NCBI GenBank assembly: GCA_050309765.1
Contig: JBNRMU010000140.1
Coordinates: 1 to 30,261 of the forward strand
Origin: CALWRM01 sp050309765
GTDB lineage: Bacteria; Bacillota; Clostridia; Christensenellales; UBA1750
Direction: 5' to 3'
DNA length: 30,261 nucleotides
The notes under the pieces are model-generated. The model saw only the letters and a list, made by a program, of their open reading frames with translations, was not told the origin of the DNA and searched no databases. A program made the position numbers and the translations under genes. This document shows positions 8,024 to 14,954 of the stretch, in pieces (the first letter of the stretch is position 1; every line of letters starts with the position of its first letter).

Positions 8024-10297
8024 ATGAATCTGGAACAGTTTTTGCAGGAGAAAAGAAGAGATCAAGCCTTTATGCAGTGCGTTACCCGCTGGGAAACGAT
8101 ACCGCCCAGGCCTGCGCGCTATGCTGATTTTCCCGCGTCGCTGGCCCAATCCTTGAAAAAGGCCTTGGAAAAAAAGGGCATCTTCCAGCTGTATACCCAC
8201 CAGAAGCAGGCGGTGGAAGCGGCCTTTCGGGGTGAGGACATCACCATCGTCACGCCCACAGCCTCGGGCAAGACGCTGTGCTACACCCTGCCTGCTCTGC
8301 AGGCGGTGCTGAACGATCCCTCTTCGCGGGCGCTGTTCCTGTTTCCCACCAAGGCGCTGGCCGCCGACCAGGTGGCGGAGCTGAACGCTTTCATCTCCCT
8401 GATGGGCAAGGACGGCGAAAACATCAAGGCCTTCACCTACGACGGCGATACCTCGGTCAACGCCCGCAGCGCCGTGCGCGCCGCCGGCCATATCGTGGTC
8501 ACCAATCCGGACATGCTGCACAGCGGTATCCTTCCCAACCACACCAAGTGGGTGCGCCTGTTTGAAAACCTCAAGTACATCGTCATCGACGAGATACACG
8601 TCTATCGCGGCGTGTTCGGCTCCAACATGGCCAACGTTTGCCGCCGCCTTTTGCGCTTGTGCGAGTTTTACGGCGCGCACCCGCAGTTTATCTGCTGCTC
8701 GGCCACCATCGCCAATCCGGACGAGCTGGCAAGGCGCATCACCGGAAGGCCCATGGGCCTGATCGACGACAACGGCGCGCCCATGGGCGAGAGGCACGTC
8801 ATCTTTTACAACCCGCCAGTGGTCAACAAGCAGCTGGGCATCCGCGCAAGCTCTTTAAGCCATGCGCGCGATTTGAGCGCACAGCTGGTGCAAAATGGCA
8901 TTTATACCATCGCCTTTGCCAGGAGCCGCCTGCAGGTGGAGGTGCTCACCACGTATCTAAAACGCCTGGTGGCGGACAGGCTTGGCAATTCGGATCGCGT
9001 GCGCGGCTATCGCGGCGGCTATCTGCCCACGCTTCGGCGCGAGATCGAGCGCGGGCTGCGCGACGGCAGCGTACAGGCCGTGGTTTCCACCAACGCGCTG
9101 GAGCTTGGCATCGACATCGGCCAGCTGGAGGCCTGCGTTTTGTGCGGATATCCCGGCACCGTGGCAAGCACCTGGCAGCAGGCCGGCCGCGCCGGCCGCA
9201 GCAAGAGCTGCTCGGCCACGTTCGTGATCGCATCCTCTGCGCCGCTGGACCAGTACATCGTCACCCATCCGGAGTACTTCTTGAGCCAGTCGCCGGAGCA
9301 TGCCCAGATCAATCCGGACAACCTGTATATCCTCATGAACCACATCAAGTGCGCGGCCTTTGAGCTGCCCTTTAACGAAGACGAGCTGTACGCAGGCCTT
9401 TCCAGCACGCCGGATATCCTCACCTATCTGGAAGAGGAGGGCGTTTTGCACCTGGCTGGGGGCAAATACCACTGGATGACGGAGGAAATGCCCTCCACCG
9501 AGGTATCCCTGCGCTCGGCATTCGACGAAAACTTCCTCATCGTGGATATCACCGATCCTGCTCATCACCAGGTGATCGGCGAAATGGACCGCTACACCGT
9601 GCCCATGCTTTTGCACGAGCGCGCCATCTATCTGCACAACGCTACCCAGTACCAGGTGGAAAAGCTGGATTTTGACGACAAGCGCGCCTACATCAAGCGC
9701 GTGGACGTGGACTACTACACGGACGCAGATTTAAACGTTACCCTGCGCGTGCTGGATGTTTTGAAGGATGAGGGCCCGCGCGCCCTTGGCGAGGTGCTGG
9801 TCTCGTCCATCGTCACCATGTTCAAGAAGATGAAGTTCGACACGCATGAGAACCTCGGCTTCGGCTCTGTGGACATTCCCGAGCTTGAGATGCACACCAC
9901 CGCCGCCTGGCTGGCTTTGGAGGAGGATATCCTGCGGGGGTATGAGAGCGAGCAGGCGCAAAACGCGATGCTGGGCATCAGCTATGCGCTGCACACCATT
10001 GCCCCGCTGTACCTCATGTGCGCGGACAAGGACATCCACGTTTCCTACCACGTGAAGGATTCCTTTACCGGAAAACCGACAATCTTTTTGTCCGACACCG
10101 TGCCCGGCGGCGTCGGCCTGTCCGATAAGGCCTACGAGATACTGGATCTTATGCTGGACAAGGCGGCGGACACGATCGCTTCCTGCGGCTGCGAAAACGG
10201 CTGCCCCTCCTGCCTAGGCTCGGCCTACGGCGCGCAGGTCAAGAAGATTGCCTGCGAGATCATAGGGAGAATACTCGATGTCTCTTTTAAGGGATAA
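8024..10297 (+). CDS. mrfA: MrfA/YprA-type DNA helicase
   Basis: A superfamily 2 helicase of 757 residues. Motif I is TPTASGKT (77-84), motif II DEIH (189-192), motif III SATIA (226-230), and the second RecA-like domain carries STNALELGIDIG and QQAGRAGRS. The C-terminus has the DUF1998-type zinc site with Cys721, 723, 727 and 730 (C-x-C-x3-C-x2-C). In Bacillus subtilis MrfA (749 residues) is a 3'-5' DNA helicase that acts with MrfB in excision of mitomycin C lesions independently of UvrABC. Length, motif order and the mrfB neighbour all agree. I prefer the ATG at 8024; a TTG at 8000 would add 8 residues. Neither start has an ideal SD (AAGGGG is 12 bases upstream of the ATG). Confidence 0.93.
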   Translation: MNLEQFLQEKRRDQAFMQCVTRWETIPPRPARYADFPASLAQSLKKALEKKGIFQLYTHQKQAVEAAFRGEDITIVTPTASGKTLCYTLPALQAVLNDPSSRALFLFPTKALAADQVAELNAFISLMGKDGENIKAFTYDGDTSVNARSAVRAAGHIVVTNPDMLHSGILPNHTKWVRLFENLKYIVIDEIHVYRGVFGSNMANVCRRLLRLCEFYGAHPQFICCSATIANPDELARRITGRPMGLIDDNGAPMGERHVIFYNPPVVNKQLGIRASSLSHARDLSAQLVQNGIYTIAFARSRLQVEVLTTYLKRLVADRLGNSDRVRGYRGGYLPTLRREIERGLRDGSVQAVVSTNALELGIDIGQLEACVLCGYPGTVASTWQQAGRAGRSKSCSATFVIASSAPLDQYIVTHPEYFLSQSPEHAQINPDNLYILMNHIKCAAFELPFNEDELYAGLSSTPDILTYLEEEGVLHLAGGKYHWMTEEMPSTEVSLRSAFDENFLIVDITDPAHHQVIGEMDRYTVPMLLHERAIYLHNATQYQVEKLDFDDKRAYIKRVDVDYYTDADLNVTLRVLDVLKDEGPRALGEVLVSSIVTMFKKMKFDTHENLGFGSVDIPELEMHTTAAWLALEEDILRGYESEQAQNAMLGISYALHTIAPLYLMCADKDIHVSYHVKDSFTGKPTIFLSDTVPGGVGLSDKAYEILDLMLDKAADTIASCGCENGCPSCLGSAYGAQVKKIACEIIGRILDVSFKG

Positions 10298-11435
10298 GCT
10301 CAAGGCCATCGCGCAAAAGCGCAGCGAAGCCGGCCCTGTGCAGGGGCAGGTGCAGCAGACACGCCCTGTCTGCGCCCAAATCGAGACGGAATTTACACTT
10401 GCGCCTTTGCAGCTTTGCCGCGAGGGGCTGGAGCTCCTCTGCGCGGGCGGCGAGTTCAGCGGCCCGTATCGGGGGCCGGAAGGCCTTGCCTTTGTGGATG
10501 TGGAAAGCACTGGCCTTTCCCGCGGGGCGGGTACGGTGGCCTTTGAGATCGGCGTCGGCCGCATCCGGGGCGATACGATGTGCATCACGCAGCTTTGGAT
10601 GCGCGACTACGACGAGGAGGAGGACATGCTCTCCCGCCTGCCCGCGCTTCTGGATGGTGCGACGGCGCTCGTCAGCTTCAACGGCAAGAGCTTCGATATC
10701 CCCATGCTGGAAAGCCGCATGGTGATGAACCGCTTATCGCCCCGCTGCCTGCACATAGATCAGATCGACCTTCTGCATCCGGCGCGGCGTATGTACAAGC
10801 TCAGGCTTTCCTCCTGCACCCTCACCAATCTGGAAGAAAGGGTCCTTGGCCATGTGCGCCGGGACGATATCCCCGGCAGCGAGATCCCCGGGCTTTGGCG
10901 CCAGTTCCTGCAGGATAAGAACGAAGAGCCCCTGAAAAAGGTGTTCGAGCACAACGCAAGGGATGTGTACTCCATGGCGCTGCTGCTTCAGGCCCTGCAC
11001 GATGGCCACGTATCGCCCCTGACCCTTGCGGAACCAAAGGATGTTTACTCCGTCGGCCGCGTGCTGGAAAAGGCGGGCAGAGTGGAGCTTGCCGAGAGCT
11101 GCTATCTGTATGTGGACGCGGGCGCGCTCAAAGGCCTGTCCGGCCAGGCGCTTAACCGCATGTACAGGCGGCAGGGCAGGGGGCAGGAGCAGCTTTCGCT
11201 GCTGGAAAAGATGGCATCAGACGGCGCCGTCAGCGCGTTTGCCCATGTGGAGCTGGCCAAGCTGTACGAGCACCGCCTGGGTGATCAGCAAAAGGCCCTC
11301 TTTCATACGGAGCAGGCGATGCTTGCCTGCACGGACGAATTTGAAATGCAGGCGCTGCGCAAGCGGCGCACGCGCCTGAAGGACAGGCTGAATCGCCTGG
11401 CAGAAAAACAAAAGACGGATTCGGAAGGGAAGTAA
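10278..11435 (+). CDS. mrfB: MrfB/YprB-type DEDDh exonuclease with TPR tail
   Basis: A 385-residue RNase H-fold exonuclease. Acidic catalytic residues are D74 and E76 (FVDVEST), D140 (FNGKSFDIP), and H225 with D229 (HNARD), the DEDDh pattern known for MrfB. Residues from about 250 on form TPR-like helices. In B. subtilis MrfB degrades DNA around mitomycin adducts after MrfA unwinding. The gene starts inside mrfA with a 20-base overlap and an SD (AGGGAGA) 7 bases before the ATG, so the two are translationally coupled. The C-terminal repeats probably mediate protein contact, perhaps with MrfA or with the TPR product of the next gene. Confidence 0.92.
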   Translation: MSLLRDKLKAIAQKRSEAGPVQGQVQQTRPVCAQIETEFTLAPLQLCREGLELLCAGGEFSGPYRGPEGLAFVDVESTGLSRGAGTVAFEIGVGRIRGDTMCITQLWMRDYDEEEDMLSRLPALLDGATALVSFNGKSFDIPMLESRMVMNRLSPRCLHIDQIDLLHPARRMYKLRLSSCTLTNLEERVLGHVRRDDIPGSEIPGLWRQFLQDKNEEPLKKVFEHNARDVYSMALLLQALHDGHVSPLTLAEPKDVYSVGRVLEKAGRVELAESCYLYVDAGALKGLSGQALNRMYRRQGRGQEQLSLLEKMASDGAVSAFAHVELAKLYEHRLGDQQKALFHTEQAMLACTDEFEMQALRKRRTRLKDRLNRLAEKQKTDSEGK

Positions 11436-11441
11436 ATCAAT

Positions 11442-12185
11442 TTGGGAGCTTTTAAAGCAAATTGGGTGGCCCGCCGCGCAGTGGCGCTGCACACGACAAA
11501 GAGAATAGATAAGGCCTTCGAGCTGTACGCGAAGGCCTATGATCTTGGCTGCACGGATATTTATGCCCTGGCCGCCTACGGCGTGCTGCTCATGCGCAGG
11601 GGCGATCCGCAAAAGGCGGTGGAGGTGCTGAAATTCGCCACCAAGCAGCCCAGGCTTAAGCCCGAGCAGTGGAGCTATCTGTACCAGAACCTGGGCCTTG
11701 CCTATTGGCTCAGCGGTAATTTGGACCGGGCGATCAAGGTTTACGGCCGCCTGTACGAGCGCGTGACCACCTCCACCGTGCGCGGAAGCTATGGCTTTTT
11801 GCTCATCGCCAAGGGCGACGAGACCGGCGACTACAACGAGGCGGTCAAGTTTAACCAGGACGCCCTGGAGTACGACGACGAGGACCCCGTCATCGTGGAC
11901 AACATGGCCCAGCTCTGTTATCGCCTGGGCGATAAGGAGCGGGCGGAAAAGCTCTTCCGCCGCGCTTTGTCCTTCCGGCCCGAGCAGTTCGATTCGCTGT
12001 ATTACTTAGCCCGCATCTGCCTGGAAAAGGAAAACGCGGACGAGGCCAGGCAGCTTTTGACCACGGCGCTGAAGGCGAATTACTCCGCCTTCAACACCGT
12101 CAAGCGCGAGCAGGCCGTGTCGCTTGCCCTGTCCTTAGGCCTTACCGACCCGCAGGCGGAAGAGGACGCAAAAAGCGAGGACTAA
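11442..12185 (+). CDS. Tetratricopeptide-repeat protein following mrfAB
   Basis: This 247-residue soluble protein consists almost wholly of TPR-like helical pairs; examples are YLYQNLGLAYWLSGNLDRAI, VIVDNMAQLCYRLGDKERAE and SLYYLARICLEKENADEAR. It begins with a TTG at 11442, six bases after the mrfB stop, with AAGGGAAG about 9 bases upstream; no ATG occurs near. TPRs bind other proteins, and the operon position suggests a role with MrfA/MrfB, whose own C-terminus carries similar repeats. That link is inferred from position only. The last 4 bases overlap the converging minus-strand regulator gene, and no terminator separates them. Confidence 0.82.
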   Translation: MGAFKANWVARRAVALHTTKRIDKAFELYAKAYDLGCTDIYALAAYGVLLMRRGDPQKAVEVLKFATKQPRLKPEQWSYLYQNLGLAYWLSGNLDRAIKVYGRLYERVTTSTVRGSYGFLLIAKGDETGDYNEAVKFNQDALEYDDEDPVIVDNMAQLCYRLGDKERAEKLFRRALSFRPEQFDSLYYLARICLEKENADEARQLLTTALKANYSAFNTVKREQAVSLALSLGLTDPQAEEDAKSED

Positions 12186-12787
12186 GCCTCCAGCGCGTCC
12201 GCCACGGCGAGCAGCAGGCGCTTGGCGCTGTCCCCGTCCAGGCGGCGCAGCTGCGCGCAGACATCGCGCAGGGAAGCGGAGCTGCGGCCTGAGCGGCGGC
12301 CCGCGCCATAGCCGCCTTGCTTCTGGTAGGGATCGACGGAGGGCAGGCCGGCTTCCTTGAGTTCCCTGGCGATGGCCAATACCTGCCCGGAATGGCTCTT
12401 AATGAGGGAACGGTATTTGTTTTGCAGGCGCAGCGCCTGCGACTTGTCGCCGCCCGCCATCTCGATCACGCAGGCGCGTACGGAACGTCCGCTTCCCTGG
12501 GCCTGCAAAACGCGGCGGATAAGGTCGTCCGCCTCCTGCTGGGTAAAGGGCGTGAAGGGCACGGCGCGCCGCAGGGCAAACTCGCCGGGAACGCCCTGCT
12601 CCTTGATGGAAGCGTAATAGTAGTTGCGGATGGAATTGGCCTTGCGGCCCGTGCGCTTGGCCGTGTTTTCAAAGGCCGCACGCAGGGGACGGCCCTGTGC
12701 GTTGCTTTGGCGCACCTCGTCCCAGAGTATGCTTTGTTCGCTTTCGTTCCAGCCAAAATGGCTTTTGACATTGCTTGCCTGTTTCAT
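12182..12787 (-). CDS. Myb/SANT-like DNA-binding protein (RsfA-type, uncharacterised)
   Basis: The 201-residue protein has an N-terminal Myb/SANT-like helix-turn-helix (about 10-60): spaced tryptophan and aromatic residues (GWNESEQSILWDEV) and then GRKANSIRNYYYAS. This resembles the single Myb-type repeat of the RsfA/YlbO family, forespore regulators in Bacillus, though full-length identity cannot be judged. The middle (about 95-145) holds a second helical region and the C-terminus (about 150-201) is basic then helical. The ATG at 12787 has AAGGAGG 14 bases upstream, rather far, but no closer in-frame start exists. It converges on the TPR gene with a 4-base overlap of stop codons and is divergent from the Rsm22-type gene. 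Confidence 0.65.
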   Translation of the reverse strand: MKQASNVKSHFGWNESEQSILWDEVRQSNAQGRPLRAAFENTAKRTGRKANSIRNYYYASIKEQGVPGEFALRRAVPFTPFTQQEADDLIRRVLQAQGSGRSVRACVIEMAGGDKSQALRLQNKYRSLIKSHSGQVLAIARELKEAGLPSVDPYQKQGGYGAGRRSGRSSASLRDVCAQLRRLDGDSAKRLLLAVADALEA

Positions 12788-12836
12788 GCTGCGATGTGCA
12801 ACCTCCTTCAATGCGGTTTCATGTATTGTCTGTATA

Positions 12837-12866
12837 GAGTATGCGCAGCGCGGTGGGAAACGATAC
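12837..12866 (-). promoter_or_regulatory. Possible forespore-type (sigma F/G-like) promoter
   Basis: The minus strand reads GTATC, 15 bases, GCGCATACTC, near the B. subtilis sigma-F pattern (GYATA, 15-16, GGNNANAYTR) with three mismatches. It would suit an RsfA-like gene, but matches this loose arise by chance. Confidence 0.25.
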
Positions 12867-12923
12867 ACAGGTGTTTCCATTTTTCTTTGTGCCGACCACA
12901 AAAGCGGGGGAGAGACTTACTCG

Positions 12924-13889
12924 ATGAAAACAATTCCCGAGGGCGTCGCCCGCAGGCTGGAGGAGCTGCTCCGGGGCGAAGGCGGCCTGGCGGCGGAAGC
13001 GCAGGCGCTTTCCCAGCGTTATCGCAACGCCCAGGGTGCGGCGGGAAAGGGGATAAGCCTGCTCAAAGGCCGGCGGGACGCGCTTGCCTATGCCGCCACG
13101 CGCATGCCGGCCACCTTTGCCGCCGTGTCATCGGCGCTGGAGGCAGCCTCTGTCTGCCTGCCGGAAACCCCTGCGCGCTGTCTGGACGTAGGCGCGGGCC
13201 CCGGCACAGCCAGCCTGGCGGCGCGTGCGCTTTGGCCAAAGATCAAGCTGTGCCTGCTGGAAAAGGACGAGCACATGCGCGCGCTGTCGCAAACGCTTCT
13301 GCAGGCGGAAGACGCGCGGGCGGAGCTGGTTGCCGGCGACCTGTGCACGGCCGAACTTCCCGGGGCCGATCTGGTCATCGCCGCCTACTGCCTGCTGGAA
13401 TTAAACGACGATGTGCTGGAAGAAACGGCCATGAAGCTCTTTGACGCCGCTTTCCAGACGCTTTTGATCGTGGAGCCGGGTACGCCCGCGGGCTTTCAAA
13501 GGCTTACTCGCATCCGCGAGGCGCTGTGCGCAGCCGGGGCTTATGTGGCGGCGCCCTGTCCGGGACGCGCACATTGCCCGCTGCCCGCGGACGACTGGTG
13601 CGCCTTTGCGCAGCGGCTGCCGCGCACATCGGCGCACAGGCGGCAAAAGGGCGCAAGCCTTGGCTACGAGGACGAAAAGTATTGCTATCTTGCCCTGACG
13701 CATCAAAAGCCGCAGCCGGTTTGCGCGCGCGTTTTGCGCCATCCGCTGATCTACAAGGGCTATGTGGATATAAAGCTCTGCACATTGGATGGCATCCAAA
13801 CGCAGCGCCTGACGAAAAAAAGCCCCCTGTACAGGGAGGCACGCGATAAAAACGCGGGGGACAGCCTTGTGCTGGATAAGGCGGAATGA
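12924..13889 (+). CDS. Rsm22-family Fe-S methyltransferase-like protein
   Basis: This 321-residue protein has a SAM-binding motif (DVGAGPGTAS, 88-97) followed by the Rsm22 signature CPGRAHCPLPADDWCAFAQR. Cys212, Cys218 and Cys226 (C-x5-C-x7-C) plus a distal Cys286 (IKLCTLDG) match the four-cysteine [4Fe-4S] site known in the mitochondrial relative METTL17/Rsm22, a factor bound to the small ribosomal subunit during assembly. Bacterial members are usually annotated as small-subunit rRNA methyltransferases, but activity is unproven. The start at 12924 has GGGGGAG 11 bases upstream. An earlier in-frame ATG would run back through the opposing gene and is rejected. Confidence 0.88.
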   Translation: MKTIPEGVARRLEELLRGEGGLAAEAQALSQRYRNAQGAAGKGISLLKGRRDALAYAATRMPATFAAVSSALEAASVCLPETPARCLDVGAGPGTASLAARALWPKIKLCLLEKDEHMRALSQTLLQAEDARAELVAGDLCTAELPGADLVIAAYCLLELNDDVLEETAMKLFDAAFQTLLIVEPGTPAGFQRLTRIREALCAAGAYVAAPCPGRAHCPLPADDWCAFAQRLPRTSAHRRQKGASLGYEDEKYCYLALTHQKPQPVCARVLRHPLIYKGYVDIKLCTLDGIQTQRLTKKSPLYREARDKNAGDSLVLDKAE

Positions 13890-13902
13890 GAGAGACAAAA
13901 CA

Positions 13903-13931
13903 AAAAAGGATGGAAAGCTCCATCCTCTTTT
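13903..13931. terminator. Bidirectional terminator between the Rsm22-type and DUF1292 genes
   Basis: A perfect 7-bp stem GGATGGA/TCCATCC with an AAGC loop has six A before it and TCTTTT after it, so it can end transcription arriving from either side of this convergent pair. Confidence 0.82.
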
Positions 13932-13975
13932 GATCCGTTTGCGATCGTGCCAAGGCGCGGTGAAGCAAGGGAGGA

Positions 13976-14317
13976 TTACTCCTCGTCCTCGTTTTCGTCC
14001 TCCTCGTCCCCCTCTTCTTCAAAGCGCTGCTGCACGATGTCGATGAGCTGGTTCATGATCTCTTCATCCTCAACAGGGATGAACTCTTCCATATCGTCGT
14101 CCAGCTGCTGGACCTTCATGATGTAAAGCTCCTGCTCTGCGCAGTCCTCGCAGTCACACTCGCAGCCGTCTTCATGCTCGCAGTCGCACTCGTCATCGCT
14201 CACGCCGGAGAGCACGGCGTATTCCTCGCCGTTGTAGAAAAGATAGTCCAATACCTCCAGCTCCAGGTCGTTGCCCTCGTCGTCGGTAAAGACCACGATA
14301 TCGCGTTCGTCTTCCAT
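13976..14317 (-). CDS. DUF1292-family acidic protein with cysteine-rich insert
   Basis: This 113-residue, strongly acidic protein begins like DUF1292 (YrzB-type) proteins: DIVVFTDDEGNDLELEVLDYLFYNGEEYAVL, shortened here as IVVFTDDEGNDLELEV, followed by YNGEEYAVL. The family is common next to mltG/ruvX in Firmicutes and has no known function. Between residues 46 and 61 sits an insert, CDCEHEDGCECDCEDC, with six cysteines and a histidine in 16 residues, followed by the family strand ELYIMKV. The C-terminal tail is a run of Glu and Asp. The start at 14317 has AGAGGTG about 11 bases upstream. The insert could bind metal; that is inference. Its usual mltG/ruvX neighbours are absent here. Confidence 0.85.
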   Translation of the reverse strand: MEDERDIVVFTDDEGNDLELEVLDYLFYNGEEYAVLSGVSDDECDCEHEDGCECDCEDCAEQELYIMKVQQLDDDMEEFIPVEDEEIMNQLIDIVQQRFEEEGDEEDENEDEE

Positions 14318-14356
14318 GGGTAAACATACACCTCTTTCCCTTTGAAGTTCATGAAC

Positions 14357-14385
14357 ATTCTACCCTATCCTTGGTAAAAGTGCAA
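14357..14385 (-). promoter_or_regulatory. Promoter of the DUF1292 gene
   Basis: Minus strand TTGCAC, 17 bases, TAGAAT, 40 bases upstream of the start. Its -35 abuts the -35 of the divergent GNAT promoter. Confidence 0.65.
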
Positions 14386-14414
14386 TTGATTATGCCGCCC
14401 GTTTGCGGTAAAAT
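14386..14414 (+). promoter_or_regulatory. Promoter of the GNAT-addBA operon
   Basis: TTGATT, 17 bases, TAAAAT. It starts at the base next to the -35 box of the divergent DUF1292 promoter, so polymerases at the two promoters would compete. Confidence 0.6.
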
Positions 14415-14456
14415 TTTGAAGATAAAAGCAAGAAAAACAGAAATGAGGAAAAACAG

Positions 14457-14927
14457 ATGATTTACGGAAAATGGTTCGCCGGCACGAAAGAGATTCAGGA
14501 CGCTCTTGCCTTACGCAAACAGGTTTTTGTGAATGAGCAGGGCTTTTCCGCCGAAAGCGAAGTGGACGCCATTGACGAGCGCGCAGCCCACGCCGTTTTG
14601 TACGACGACGATGGCGCAGTGGCTGCCACCGGCCGGCTTTACATCGACGACGAGGGCTACTGGCGATTGGGCAGGCTCTGCGTGCGCGAGGAGCTGCGCG
14701 GAAAGCAGCTTGGCGATCTTTTGATGCGCATGCTGCTGGATAAGGCGCTTATGGCCGGTGGCAGGCACTTTCGCCTGAGCTCCCAGACGGACAAACGCCT
14801 GTTCTATGAAAAATACGGTTTTACCGTCGTGGAAGGGCCCTACATGGACGAGCATGTGGAGCATTATTTGATGGAGGCGGACGACCAGAGCATTCTAAAG
14901 GCGGTGTTTTCCGGCTGCAAGGCCTAA
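14457..14927 (+). CDS. GNAT-family N-acetyltransferase
   Basis: A 156-residue single-domain GNAT. The acetyl-CoA binding motif A is visible as RLCVREELRGKQLG (R-G-x-x-L-G), preceded by the central strand YWRLGRL and followed by the C-terminal FYEKYGF typical of the fold. The early LRKQVFVNEQGF segment resembles ElaA/YjcF-like members. Substrate is unknown. GAGG lies 8 bases before the ATG. Only 27 bases separate it from addB and no terminator intervenes, so it probably leads the addBA transcript. Confidence 0.88.
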   Translation: MIYGKWFAGTKEIQDALALRKQVFVNEQGFSAESEVDAIDERAAHAVLYDDDGAVAATGRLYIDDEGYWRLGRLCVREELRGKQLGDLLMRMLLDKALMAGGRHFRLSSQTDKRLFYEKYGFTVVEGPYMDEHVEHYLMEADDQSILKAVFSGCKA

Positions 14928-14954
14928 CTCCTTTTTGCGTTTGAGGAAGGATCC

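Noticed and set aside
12624..12923. N-terminal extension of the Rsm22-type protein
   Set aside because: It would cross the Myb-like gene on the other strand, and the family similarity begins at the ATG at 12924, which has its own SD.
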